Assembly (NCBI GenBank): GCA_033239005.1
Contig: BSQZ01000103.1
Coordinates: 248,001 to 312,000, forward strand
Direction of reading: 5' to 3'
Length of the DNA: 64,000 bases
Origin: Lamellibrachia satsuma
Lineage: Eukaryota > Annelida > Polychaeta > Sabellida > Siboglinidae
The notes beneath the pieces are model-generated. The model did no database searches, was not told where the DNA came from, and saw only the letters and a program-made list of their open reading frames with translations. Position numbers and translations under genes: made by a program. Position 1 is the first letter of the stretch; each line of letters begins with the position of its first letter. Below, one piece after another: positions 37,031-64,000 of the stretch.

Positions 37031-40000
37031 CATGCGGTGCATGCTGCAGTGGATGTTTGCATTTTCATATTTCTACACCTTCTGTATATATTTTTTCAGA
37101 ACATCTGTAATATGAAGAACAAAATAATGTTCTGACATTTTACAAACAATATTTCATTAAGTTTTTGTACAACAATAGTTCTATTTCTAACATCGCATCA
37201 TATATAATATGTCCTGTCATATAATAACACAACATATACAATATTCAGCATCATCAAACATATCTGATTTTAAATCAATGTAATTGAAACATTCCAATGA
37301 CCTAACTACCTGAAGTATTCAAGTGTTCGATCCGTACGAGGGACGTCTTTGTCAATCGTCTGGATGGCCGGGTAGAAGGTCTTCATATCTGTCGGCTTTC
37401 GAGCAGCATACAACTGAAAAAGTTATCACTTTCAAAATAAATATGTAAACTGGTAATAAAGCTAATTAAATTTCAGAAACTTCTGGAAGTATTTGCCATT
37501 TTAAAAGCACATCTAAATTTGAAAAAAATATCACATACACACCATAGTAGTTATTATGAAACTGCAAGATCATAGATAAAACAATCAGCTATTCGGGTTT
37601 AGTCACATACGTTTTTATACACATTAAATTTTTTCTACACTGGTGGAATTATATATTATATTTAATCACAATTGTTCTACTGTTTCTACTAGTAAATATA
37701 AGTTTGCATTTATAACTTTCTACCTAACAACCTCTGTGTAAAAACAAATCTCAGTTACTACATATGAATGTGTATCTCTACTTCTGTTATATCATCATGT
37801 TCTTCTGTACCTGAGCGGGAAGCTGCATACATTCCATGTGCTGTGTGTTCTCCACTGACGTCCCTGGGACATCCTCCTCCACTGATGGTGTCTCAATGCT
37901 TTGTAGATAGCCCGGATGAAGGAATTTGTCAGCAGCACCGTCTTGCACCAAAATGATCAAACATATCATTCATCATTCAAATGATTCGATGCAGCCTGAT
38001 AGCATGCAGCTTAATATAAACTCGATACAACCCAGTTACGCCACAACAGTTTTAGATACAAATATATGTATGTATCCCCAACAACAAATTATGAGAGAGC
38101 AGCTGCCTTCTACAGTTGTATATGAGATAAAGTCACAATATCAGCCCCATGCCACATACCACGTCTGTGGTGAGAATTATTAGGATGACTCCCTATTTGG
38201 ATTGATGAGTTTAAACTGGAGTTTCTACCTTTCAGTAGCATCTCTCTCCACCGTTTCTTCAAGGCATTGTACTTGATGGTGCGCTCTGCTGATATCACAT
38301 CACACTCTCTACACAAGAAGCATACAATTACTGCACATCATACAATATTTTGTTTCAGAAATTAACTTCCATTATGTACTTTCCATTATGTACATAAAAC
38401 ACTTCCATGATGCACTGTCCTTTATGTACATAAAACACTTCCATTATGTACATAAAAGGTAATAATAAAATTTTTTTTTTAAATCACGTAACATCTACTT
38501 CTCAGAAAATTTAGCATCTAATATATAATGTGTGGGTGACGTGCGTGCGTGAGTGTGCATGCAGCATGTAAGACAAGGAAATGTTAACTGGGGGAGGGAG
38601 GGGGTCTGAGGGGAAGGGTCTAAGGAGGACGGGAGGGAGTCTGAGGGGAATGGAGGGGGTCTGAGGGGGAGGGGGGTCTATGGAGGAAGGGAGTGGGTCT
38701 CAGGTTTAAATGACATCAGTTTTGTGTAGTGTCATATATTGGTATTTGAGATGCCCCCCCCAACTTAACTCCATTGGAGGTCAGTCCTACAGATATCATT
38801 TAAAGTCTGATAAACAGTCACCTGGTTGTAGAATGGAACGGGAAGAAGCCAAAGAGCCGTAACCACACCCGGCGTCTGATACTTGACTCCACTCCTCCTG
38901 CACGGAAAACAGATCAACCAGATTTCATTTACTTTCAACATATGTTCTTTGCGAGTACAAAAACACACACACCAAGGTTTTAATTATTTTTTAACTTGTA
39001 TTTTGGCTAAAAACATGGGTCGTTCGGTGGATGAAAAAATGAAGTGGGCAAAGTGTGTTGTTGTGATCCAGGGGAAAAGGACACTGCTAGAGTCCAGGCA
39101 TATCATAATTAGACATATGACAGTGCCAATAATTAGACATATGACAGTGCCAATAATTAGACATATGACAGTGCCAATAAGTGCAATGTTGCTAATTATC
39201 CTGATAATATGATGCATTGTGCAGTTGAAAATACACCACAACATGCACACTAAAACAACTAAAGTTGTTTTAGTTGGCAGCATAATTATATAAAAAGCAG
39301 CATATAAAATTATTATTTTGCCTTACACTAACTCACAGTGTCCAATTTAAGACAAATTATGTAATAACACATGAAAGAAACTGCAGGTAGTTGTGACACC
39401 CACCATAGACAACCTACCCGAGAACACTGCCCGTCGTAATCTGTGTTCATCAACGAGACGTCCATCTGAGTCGAACATATGTTCAAATGTCGTTGTTGTG
39501 AGTTGAGTACACTGTTTCCTAGCATCTAAAGTCTGAGCACTTCGTGATGCAGACCTCATCAAACTTGGAAGCTCAGGAGGGTATTGAATCTGTTCAAAGT
39601 CTTCCTGGTCATATGACCTGTCATGAAACATGTGTGACTTAAAGACAGATAATTTAGTTCCTTCTCATCTCTTCCAAGAAAAATAAATTGAATGAAAGAA
39701 AGAAACGAAATTAATGAAGTTGAGTATTTGAACACAATCTGTCAAATAGTTATATGAATTATTGGGTTGAACCACTTTAGTAGTAGCAGGTTTAAGGTTT
39801 CCAGGGTAAAAAGGGTGTACCACTGTCGCCATAGATTAAAGAGATTGTCCTGGTTTCATAAATAGTTCCATGATTGGCCAATTTCACAATGCGATAAAAA
39901 ACGGAATGGGCCATTTTAAACGTGTTGGTTTAACATAATTTATTGTGTCTATAATTTTTTTTTTTGTGATTTATAAAGTATATGCAGTAATAGTTATACT

Positions 40001-40173
40001 GCATGGAAACAAGCAAGCCAAAAAACAATGTACTATTTTTTAAAACTTATTACCAGGTAATATTATCCCACATCTGACAACATGTGATCTGAGATGGAGC
40101 AGGACCAGGGTTGGAATCCACCTGCTGTTGTTTCAAAACTTGGGCAATTTCGTTCATCCCACATTGTCTGTAT
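29899..40173 (-). CDS. TBC-domain Rab GTPase-activating protein (partial N-terminus)
   Basis: Minus-strand exons: 40173-40054 (less certain), 39617-39418, 38897-38822, 38308-38229, 37941-37811, 37413-37310, 36739-36604, 35966-35894, 34563-34473, 33930-33782, 32173-32032 and 30040-29899. All phases fit, giving about 480 residues to the stop. TBC proteins speed GTP hydrolysis on Rabs in membrane traffic. Both catalytic fingers are visible: the arginine finger in IDKDVPRTDR and the glutamine finger in GYAQGMND. Other family blocks are FSGGVESSIRRRVW, VEAYWCFKNYM and FCHRWMLLNFKREF. The nearest relatives seem to be the TBC1D15/17/25 (GYP7-like) group; I cannot fix the orthologue. The N-terminal exon(s) upstream of 40173 were not found. 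Tandem arrays press on three of its splice sites (30061, 33770, 35894), and the exon ending at 35894 can be extended by repeat units. Confidence 0.9.
30061..31285. repeat. 43-bp minisatellite, about 28 copies
   Basis: Highly homogeneous units containing CAGTCATGACTGATATACTA and GACATATGAAGGAG, each with the palindrome CAGTCATGACTG. In the TBC gene's orientation the array ends about 20 bp before the acceptor of the last exon (30041). Units with 2-3 bp deletions recur in a higher-order pattern around 30600-30850. Confidence 0.95.
31590..31730 (+). repeat. Diverged copy of the repeat at 8130-8260
   Basis: Shares TCAAYGWATTTAGCC, an AATATGYAGTGT-like block and an ATCATCAAAASAATTRACTT block with the interior of the putative MITE in the transposon. 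Low identity, so an old family. Confidence 0.45.
32215..32420 (+). repeat. Dispersed repeat, left arm of an inverted pair
   Basis: Contains TTTAACAAGATTGCTATCC, an ATTYACACTGTTAGCA block and CCAATCTACACTGTT, which recur in reverse complement at 32600-32860 and in the same sense at 1010-1250 and 56640-56930. Confidence 0.55.
32600..32860 (-). repeat. Dispersed repeat, right arm of an inverted pair
   Basis: Reverse-complement relative of 32215-32420 with about 180 bp between the arms. Also carries the GCCAATGGCTT and TGTCCACTTGCTATC blocks seen in the copy at 56640-56930. Confidence 0.55.
33209..33771. repeat. 71-bp minisatellite, about 8 copies
   Basis: Units contain TTGGTAGGTATATTACTATT and GTGATCATTAGAGCCAATAA with very few differences. 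In the TBC gene's orientation the array starts about 10 bp after the donor of the exon ending at 33782. Confidence 0.95.
34884..34983. repeat. (TA)n microsatellite
   Basis: About 100 bp of TA dinucleotide in a TBC intron, directly before the 45-bp array region. Confidence 0.95.
35041..35919 (-). repeat. 45-bp array carrying tandem splice donors, 20 copies
   Basis: Twenty copies of a 45-bp unit, all but one of full length. On the minus strand each unit repeats the end of the TBC exon at 35966-35894 together with its donor (GTGCTAC|GTAAGCTGG). Nineteen copies keep GTAAG; the farthest from the exon (about 35036-35046) has lost the GT. As 45 is a multiple of three, the units encode a 15-residue repeat (core LEFMEESVLRKLG) in the exon's frame. 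The unit near 35625-35640 lacks 2 bp, which breaks the frame and exposes a stop at 35622-35624. Donors of the first six units therefore give in-frame proteins that differ by multiples of 15 residues. Confidence 0.9.
36936..37027. repeat. (TG)n microsatellite
   Basis: About 90 bp of TG in the TBC intron between 36739 and 37310. Confidence 0.97.
38366..38458. repeat. Short tandem repeat (CCATTATGTACATAAAACA)
   Basis: Three to four imperfect units in a TBC intron. Confidence 0.75.
38583..38705. repeat. G-rich purine tract
   Basis: Degenerate units of GGGTCTGAGGGGA with nearly all G on the plus strand. The many GGG runs could fold as a G-quadruplex in DNA; in the TBC pre-mRNA the run is C-rich. 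Confidence 0.7.
39098..39180. repeat. 24-bp tandem repeat, 3 copies
   Basis: AATTAGACATATGACAGTGCC-type units in a TBC intron. Confidence 0.85.
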
Positions 40174-40689
40174 CTTTCAGAAAATACACTTAATTAAAGC
40201 TGTTGGTACCTTGTAAATGGTGTCTACAGTCTATGCCTGGGGAAGTAATTGATCCCATACTGGGAATGGAAAAAACCTGTTGTGGACTCATAGAATAGTG
40301 GTATCTATCTCTAACCCACCACCTATGCATGTGTTTATGTATGGTGCATATGCACCCAACTCGACAATTCTCTAGTCATACCTGTATAATAATTGAATAA
40401 CACAAAGGTGAGATGTAATAGAAGAATTAGGAATTACTGTATATTCACAACCGTGACAAGGCTATTGACTAGCATATCATATGCTGGGCTTCATATAAAA
40501 CTTGTATGTTGTGCTTTGGCAGCAAGTTTGGCTGGCTACTACAAATGTAATATTAATCCCCCATTTATACAAGATGTAAAAGGTCTTGCTCTTTAACTTT
40601 TAAAACATACAACTAGGATAACAACAATTGCTTTTTGGTCTTATGGGGATGGGCCATGGCAACACCAATGACACCACACCCCTCGCCAG

Positions 40690-40812
40690 AGAGTGCTGCG
40701 AGAATATTTAAAACGAAGCCCCGTCCCTTCACTGCAACAACCAACTTCAATACCGATGAGACACAATTAGAAGTCACCCCTGAATCCGTACAGACACCAT
40801 AACAGGTAAGTA
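40690..40812 (+). promoter_or_regulatory. Possible TATA promoter with first-exon donor
   Basis: TATTTAAAA at about 40704 is followed about 30 bp on by CCCTTCACTGCAAC, a plausible initiator, and then by ACAG|GTAAGTAAC at 40801-40812, a strong donor. No downstream exon in this orientation was identified. It could be the start of an unrecognised plus-strand transcript or part of an LTR. Speculative. Confidence 0.25.
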
Positions 40813-41460
40813 ACTATGAATAAGCTTACAACGCTGCCAATGGATCAGTATACACAATCAAGTCTCCCGCCCCGGTCCCGGACCCTGAACCTCGGGTCTG
40901 GTGGAACTATCATCTGTCACTCTCATTCAGTCTACCCCATAAAATTGACATAGTGATAAATCAATAACGACACCGAGTAAGGTGAGATATGATTCACTAA
41001 CGATAAGGAGGGGGTATACCAAGGAGGGTAAGCATAGTGTCGCTGAACTCAGGAACTTAAAATTGAGGAGTGCCAAGCGAGACGGGGAAGGAGGCAATGA
41101 ATCGGGCGATAATTAGTTCAACTACTAACCAACACCTTATTTACGGTTACTTATCAACCATTAACAAGTACCTGTGTCTGTCTGTGTGTAATCGTCGTTT
41201 TTCGAATGACGACATGTCGCTACTGCAATGTGACTACCTGCTTAGTCATAAATAAACAAGGTGTGCGTTATCATACAACCTTCTGTTGTTTACACGACAC
41301 GCTCCATCTAGTGGTCAATGCCAGAAGTTGTTGTCATCGTGTAATTCATACGAACTCCGGCAGATGGCAATACTATTCGTCGGCTGACTTGTCATGGAAG
41401 GGAAAGTTAACATTAGTGTTCGGCTATAATTTTTTAATTAATTATTATTGAGGAGGTGTA
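40812..41460. other. Gap between the TBC gene and an RTE pseudogene
   Basis: Slightly richer in CpG than the surroundings. The missing 5' end of the minus-strand TBC gene may lie here, but I see no exon I can defend. Confidence 0.4.
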
Positions 41461-41464
41461 GCAG

Positions 41465-42640
41465 GAAGTGGGAGGTTGGTCCTAAGATTGGTGGGATGTT
41501 TGCCTAAACATTTGTGCTCGCAGGGGATCTTCTTTCATACGGAGGCAGTGTCCCGTCCAGCGAAGCCGCTTTTCTCTTACCAGCTCATCCGCACGTGGGC
41601 TAACGGCAACACCGAACACCTCCGTACGGCTTGGATGGTCCTCGACTGGACAGCGGTAAATAAATCCTTCTACCGCATCTGTGTTGTCCTTACGCATGGG
41701 CCAACACTCGGCATTGTACAGCAGCACATACACCACCAGCGACCGGAACAAGCCCAACTTCAGCTTCAATGGCACTATGCTGGAATCCCACGTCTTTGCC
41801 AGTGTGAGTGTGGCAAACACCGCACCGGCCATTCTAATCCGCCGCCTGACCTCCTTCGTGGCGTCCCCATCTCGAGTGATGTTACTACCGAGGTACACAG
41901 ATTCCACCACTGGCTCAACAGCTGTGCCATCCACAGCCTCCTTGGGATCACACCTCGGATCTCCCCTTTCCACCGTGCCACCCTCTCCCTGGCCTGCTTA
42001 CGCGTGCGTTGTTGCCGAGTTAACCGGTGGACACGACGACCAGGTCGCTGCATATCCCAGCCAACAAGCATCTGCCTCAAGATCCAGCGGCTGGCACGCT
42101 GCGACGTGAGCTCGCGCTCCCCGAGGTGTCGTACAGCCGCAATGTCGAGGTGTCATACAGCCGCATGTTCACGTCAACTATCTGTCGTGGCATACCTCGG
42201 TTCTCCAGTGCCGGCCATGATGTGGTCCAGTGGATAGAGTCGAATGCCTTGCTGAAGTCCACGAAATTACACAGGAGTGTGGACCTGGCAGCCAAGGTCT
42301 GATGTACCGGCTGCCAGACTGCACCTCGGCATGACTTGCCAAGCACGAAGCCATTCTGTTGTGGCTCCACCTGCTGGTACAGATGTTCGGCCACTCTTCG
42401 CAGGACGACGAGGCTGAGTACCATTCCGACTCATCCCGCATCTACTCACTGACCTTCCATGCCTCAGTCTGCTTCAGGTTGTCTGATGTGGCTGTCTCCG
42501 GGTCAATGTCTGTGCCCAACTACTGCCTGAAGTGTTCGACCCACACTGTCGGATCCTTGTCAACCAGCGAGGCAGGTGGTGTTCCCTTATTGTCACCAGA
42601 CACATGCTTCACAATCTGGTGCACGCGTCGCGAATCTCCG
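41465..42640 (-). pseudogene. RTE-like LINE pseudogene (reverse transcriptase 3' half)
   Basis: Minus-strand fragments in several frames. Upstream (42630-42080) are reverse-transcriptase pieces with NGFVLGKSC and FVDFSKAFDSIHW, then an RQIVDV block. Downstream (41973-41482) is a 163-aa open frame with VYLGSNITRDGDATKEVRRR, then YNAECWPMRKD and REKRLRWTGHCLRM, the usual LINE C-terminus. The YxDD catalytic block is not visible and at least two frameshifts separate the parts, so it is inactive. Clade by motif recognition only. It lies between the TBC and ERCC4 genes. Confidence 0.85.
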
Positions 42641-42644
42641 ATGT

Positions 42645-43672
42645 ATTAAATGTAGAAGACTAGTGTTTTATTTAATGAGTGAAACCCATCCTGCCCATTT
42701 ATGGCAGCTGATTGTAACTATCCTTCTGTCAGAATAAGTATTACATGTATACTACATGATAGAACACACTACAAAAGAGGCAGTTAACACAAATGAAAAT
42801 TGTAAAAGAAATATTGAAAAAAAACCTAACACCCCATATCTGTGTCCACCTCTTGTGACTGGCAATATCACTAGAATACAGATGTAGACAACCTACACAT
42901 CCTTTGGGTTCCAATTCTCCTGGAGCTGCTGTATCACCAGCGAATGACAAGTATAGATGATAATGATGGGTGCATACAACAATGTGTCAAGCAAAATTAT
43001 AACCATCCACAAAAAATGTCATGCATTTATTACATGAAATCTTCACCTTGGATATGCAACCAGCATGAAGCGAATTGCAAATATATTTTATAAATAAGTT
43101 TCTACGTGTGTACTGCTCTAACATTTAGTCTATGTACAGTGTACCAAAAACTTACCCCACAAACAGTATGTTCCTAAGAAACCAACTGATGCCAACTTCT
43201 ATTTTGGTTTATTTTTGTTACTTCATATTTATTATACGTTCCTCTGCTCAGAAACTTAAGCTGGCTTTGGATACGACCTCTGCAACTGATCACTTTATTC
43301 ACAAATAATAACTCAACATTGCACTCGTTCTCCAACATCTCAAATGCATGTCTAACCTAAACGATCTCCCAACTGAAGATTGATATGTATTGTTTGAATA
43401 ATGAAGTATTAATGACGGGAAAAACTTATCTCATCAGCAACACATATTCATGTTGCTGCTATTTTGATTGCTACATTACTCCAGTATGTACCACTTTTGG
43501 ATAAGAAAATGCATAGTGTACTTTTTTAATAACTAATTGTGATGATAATTAATTATTCAAAAGACATTATACCGTGGAGTCCCTTAATGATAACTATGAT
43601 ATCATCACAACAACACTGATATTTCACATTTGAAGGTTCCACCCTGTACAATGTACAACCCCATTTCAACTC
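42645..43672. other. ERCC4 3' flank
   Basis: AT-rich with no exon seen. Plus-strand TTTATT motifs (for example 43290-43295) are candidate minus-strand AATAAA signals for ERCC4. Confidence 0.4.
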
Positions 43673-60752
<17,080 letters not shown>

Positions 60753-60980
60753 CTGGAAAGAACAACATGCCAAACATCTGCAATATCATCTGAAATTATA
60801 GCATTGCTCTCCCCAGGAGCACCGGTGCTTCATCTGCACTGCCAAAATGTGCAACTTGTTTTGTTACACAGTGTTCTCCGTATTCGCTAGGTGGCAGGAT
60901 TTTTAGCCTAAAGTGTTCTTTTGATCACAAAAACAGCCTTATTCAAGGCTAACGTAGCAAACTAATTAAAACTAAATTGT

Positions 60981-62153
60981 ATGATGGCGCCGTGCAAACG
61001 GCAGTTAAAGGCCACAAGGCACTTAATTTGTGGCAGTTGTAGTAACTGGGTAGATTTCGTCAAGTCTGGGTGCGAGAAGTCCTGGGCTGAGGTCCAGGCA
61101 GATAGTTTTAGTTTTGAGTGTAGGGGATGCGCAAGGATGAAGGAACTAGAGGTGGAGTTGGAAGAGCTGAGGCTGCTAGTTGTGGCAATGGTGGGAAGGG
61201 AACAGGGGAGTTGTGCCAGTAGTTCCGGTGAGGGAACAGTAGACGATAAAGTGGGGAAAGACACAAGAGATGCTAGGGAGAGCTCACCTCAGCCTGGGAG
61301 GAAGCTGAGAGGAGGGAAGGTGACAGGTCATAGGGAGACAGGACGTAAGGAGACGGGAAGGAAAGGAACGGGAGGGAAGACAACCTGGGTGAAGGAGAGG
61401 GGAGTAGGGGAGACAGGAGGGAAGGAGAAGGGAGTGGGGGAGACGGGAGGGAAAACAACCGGAGTGAAGGAGAGGGGAGTAGGGGAGACAGGAGGGAAGG
61501 AGAAGGGAGTGGGGGAGACGGAAGGGAAGGGGTCAGGACAGAATGTGATGGAGGGGATCGAAAGGAAGAGTTATTCTGCAGCAGTGATAGAGGGGGTGAG
61601 GAAGAGAGCAAGGGTGTTTGTGGGGGATTCGATAGTTAGGAAGACCGACAGAGTCTTAAACAAGGGAGATGATGTGGTGGTCTGCTTGCCTCGAGCCAAA
61701 ATAGAGGCGATAACTGAGAGGGTAAAAAACATCGTAGGCTCGGGTAAGGGTGGATCTGTTTTAGTACATGTAGGGACAAATAACGTAGAGAGGGAGGGTA
61801 CAACTGCCATAGTTAGGAAATATAGGCAGTTGGTCAGAACACTAAAACAGACGCGGGTTGAGCAGGTAATACTGTCAGGGATTTTACCTGTAATGGGCAG
61901 GAGGGGTCATAAATATAGAAATTGTCGGGGGATGGCAATTAACATGTTAGTCCAGAGGCTGTGTAGGGAAGAGGAAGTTGGATTTGTGGATTTATGGGGA
62001 AGTTTTGTTGGGAGGGCTGATATGTACATGAAGGATGGGCTTCATTTAAGTGGAAAGGGGGCGGCAGTATTCGCGGACAAACTTTCAGCAGCAGTAGATA
62101 GCGACTTGGGTACAATGACAAATATTTTTGGAAGTAAACGTTCTTTAAACTAG
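60981..62153 (+). CDS. LINE ORF1: zinc-binding plus SGNH esterase protein, 390 aa
   Basis: The N-terminus has CGSC..W at about residues 17-22 and a CRGC motif near 47-50, a PHD-like Cys pattern typical of CR1 ORF1. Residues 53-75 look like a short coiled coil (MKELEVELEELRLLVVAM). Residues 110-190 are Gly/Lys/Glu/Thr repeats (GVGETGGKEKG units) from an internal purine-rich tandem repeat. From about residue 210 an SGNH-hydrolase/esterase domain follows: VFVGDSIVRK carries the nucleophile Ser, HVGTNN the oxyanion Asn block, and DGLHLSGKG the catalytic Asp/His. CR1-type ORF1 proteins bind RNA and carry such esterases; their exact role in transposition is unsettled. No lesion seen. Confidence 0.9.
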   Translation: MMAPCKRQLKATRHLICGSCSNWVDFVKSGCEKSWAEVQADSFSFECRGCARMKELEVELEELRLLVVAMVGREQGSCASSSGEGTVDDKVGKDTRDARESSPQPGRKLRGGKVTGHRETGRKETGRKGTGGKTTWVKERGVGETGGKEKGVGETGGKTTGVKERGVGETGGKEKGVGETEGKGSGQNVMEGIERKSYSAAVIEGVRKRARVFVGDSIVRKTDRVLNKGDDVVVCLPRAKIEAITERVKNIVGSGKGGSVLVHVGTNNVEREGTTAIVRKYRQLVRTLKQTRVEQVILSGILPVMGRRGHKYRNCRGMAINMLVQRLCREEEVGFVDLWGSFVGRADMYMKDGLHLSGKGAAVFADKLSAAVDSDLGTMTNIFGSKRSLN

Positions 62154-62155
62154 AA

Positions 62156-64000
62156 GTGCAGGGGGGTTACCTAGAGGTGTCTCAAGCAGAACAAGAGGCC
62201 ACTAGCACAGATAAACCAATATCAAATCATCCGAAAAACATCTCTGAAAAAGGTTATAGATGCATATGTTTAAATGCAAGGAGCATAGTAAATAAGAAAA
62301 ACGAATTAAACATTACGGTAGAAGATATTGACCCTCACATAATTGGTATAACTGAATCATGGGCCAACATAGATATAACAGATGCTGAATTAGGACTGAC
62401 AGGATACGTAATGTTTAGGAAAGATCGAATAGGAAGAAGGGGCGGGGGAGTTATTTTATATGTTAAAGAATCTATTCAGGCTTATGAAATAAAACTAGAA
62501 AGGGAAGCAGATTGCGATGAAGCTGTTTGGTGCAAAATTGCTTCAGGAAATTCAAAATTAACTATTGGATTAGTTTACCGAAGTCCAAACATAAACGAAG
62601 AGGACAACACAAAAATAAAAAACGCTATAAAGGAAGTTAGTAAAGGGGAATGTATCATAATGGGAGATTTTAACCATGGACACATACAATGGAATTATCT
62701 AGAGAGCACAGGGATTGAGGATCAACAATTTCTATGTTTAATCCAGGATAGCTTTCTTACTCAGCACGTACTAGAACCAACCAGGGGAGAAAATGTATTA
62801 GATATAGTTTTGTCATCACAAAAAGAATTAGTGGACAATGTAAAAATATTTGAACCATTGGGTAATAGTGACCATAATCAAACACATTTTGACATCAATG
62901 TAAAATCAGAAAGTAAAAATAAGAAAACGTACAAGAGAAACTTCCACAAAGGTAACTACAAAGATATGAGAAAATACTTAGCACAGCTAGATTGGAATAA
63001 CATGCTGATGAATAAGACTGCAATTGAATGTTGGAATATTCTAAAATATGAAATTGAGAGTATCATTGATAAATTTGTTCCCTTCCGAAAACAAGGAAAA
63101 CGGTGTAGAAAGAAACACTTGTCAAAAGAGGCAATTAGAAAAATAATGCTAAAACAAACTATGTGGAGGGTTTATAGGCGTACCAGAAAGGAAGAAGACT
63201 ATGCAAAATACAAAGAGGCACTTAATGCAGCTACAACTGAAATCAGACAATCTAAAAGAAGCTATGAGCAAAAACTGGCATGTAACATAAAACTGACAGC
63301 AAGAGTTTTTATGCATATGTCAGGAGTAAACAAAACGTACAAGACAAGGTTGGACCTCTAGAAGACAGTGCTGGAAATATAATATCACAGGGGTTTTTAA
63401 TGGCGGAAGACCTAAATGGTTACTTCAGTTCAGTGTTTACAAAAGAAGATATTAGTTCATTACCAGTTGCTGATGCTAAATTTCAGGGGGCTAAATCTGA
63501 CTATTTAGGACCGTTAGTTGTAACTCCAGAATTGGTTGCTAGGAAAATAAAGGCAATGAAGGATAACAAATCACCGGGAGTGGATGGGATTCCTCCAAAA
63601 TTACTAATGGAAACAGTAGATCAAATCAGTATACCACTTGCAAGAGTATTCAACTTGTCATTAAAAGAGGGAGATGTTCCGTTTGAATGGAAAGAAGCAA
63701 ACATCATACCATTATTTAAAAAGGGTTCAAGAAATAAGTCAGAGAATTACAGACCAGTGAGTTTAACGTCAGTGATTTGTAAATTATTAGAAAGGTTAAT
63801 TAAAGACCATATGGTGGACTTCCTCGTTAAGCATAAATTATTAAATTCATCTCAACATGGATTCCTTAAAGCGAGGTCATGCTTAACAAATATGTTATGT
63901 TTTTTGGAAGAAATCACTAAGTGGATAGACGTGGGATCGCCAGTAGATATTATCTACTTAGATTTTCAGAAAGCTTTTGACAAAGTGCCACATCAAAGAT
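62156..64000 (+). pseudogene. LINE ORF2: APE endonuclease and reverse transcriptase, frameshifted, partial
   Basis: The first frame (62156-63361) begins with an apurinic-type endonuclease: CLNARSIVNKKNEL, IIGITESW, GGGVILYVK, GLVYRSP, IMGDFNH and a GNSDHN ending, which include the catalytic Asp/His blocks. Near 63289-63292 an A run appears one base short. After it the frame continues in another register (FYAYVRSK onward) as a reverse transcriptase to the window edge: KSPGVDGIPP, ENYRPVSLTS, SQHGFL, and the first catalytic Asp in IYLDFQKAFDKVPH. The FADD block lies beyond 64000. The family is CR1/L2-like. A real 1-bp deletion or a sequencing error would look the same. Confidence 0.9.

Larger units (their letters stand above)
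60960..64000 (+). mobile_element. CR1-like LINE, near-intact, cut by the window edge
   Basis: ORF1 (60981-62153) and ORF2 (62156 onward) lie almost end to end, with only the ORF1 stop and two bases between. The composition changes sharply against the flanking intron. The 5' edge is near 60960; the 3' end is outside the window. The element lies in the intron upstream of ERCC4 exon 60752-60604, in antisense orientation. One frameshift in ORF2 is the only visible lesion, so the copy is young. Confidence 0.9.

Noticed and set aside
36848..37135. Cys-Val repeat ORF
   Set aside because: Translation of the TG microsatellite.
42359..42649. Plus-strand 96-codon ORF over the RTE pseudogene
   Set aside because: Antisense shadow of the reverse-transcriptase remnant.

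Overview
This window is animal nuclear DNA. Genes are split by GT-AG introns, intergenic DNA is AT-rich, and there is a heavy load of microsatellites, minisatellites, non-LTR retrotransposons and DNA transposons. The gene set (LHFPL2, a TBC Rab-GAP, XPF/ERCC4) with RTE-, Jockey/CR1- and IS3EU-like elements suggests an invertebrate. A lophotrochozoan such as a mollusc is my best guess, by inference only. All exon models below were joined by hand, and every internal junction keeps the reading frame.

Region 1 (1-13,550) is mobile DNA. A worn RTE-type LINE tail (1369-1730) is followed by a locally duplicated unit of about 1.4 kb. The first copy of the unit (1906-2243 plus 10767-12125) is interrupted by an 8,523-bp DNA transposon at 2244-10766. 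The second copy (12126-13548) preserves the empty site. The transposon has 314-bp terminal inverted repeats differing at one visible position and a 6-bp target duplication. It carries two convergent spliced genes: a 405-aa DDE integrase-type transposase (minus strand) and a 348-aa protein ending in a RING-like zinc domain (plus strand). Both start codons lie within 80 bp of a terminal repeat, so the repeats are probably the promoters.

Region 2 (13,550-28,900) holds a long non-coding stretch with several tandem arrays, including a 1.07-kb GTGTGGCT-type minisatellite, then a complete three-exon LHFPL2 gene on the plus strand.

Region 3 (29,900-40,200) is a minus-strand TBC-domain Rab GTPase-activating protein gene, convergent with LHFPL2. 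Tandem arrays sit directly against several of its splice sites. The most striking is a 45-bp array that contains the splice donor itself, giving 19 tandem GTAAG donors.

Region 4 (41,400-64,000) holds an RTE-like pseudogene, then the last fifteen exons (663 codons) of ERCC4/XPF on the minus strand. This is the nuclease half of the ERCC1-XPF repair endonuclease. The first ~250 residues are not in the window. Its introns hold Jockey/CR1 pseudogenes, a Tigger-like element, arrays abutting two donors, and at 60960-64000 a nearly intact CR1-like LINE that runs off the window edge.

The host genes are not a functional cluster: LHFPL2 is a membrane tetraspan, the TBC protein acts in Rab membrane traffic, and XPF acts in DNA repair. 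The interest lies in the two-gene transposon with its internal control (the empty site), and in the repeated association of minisatellites with splice sites.
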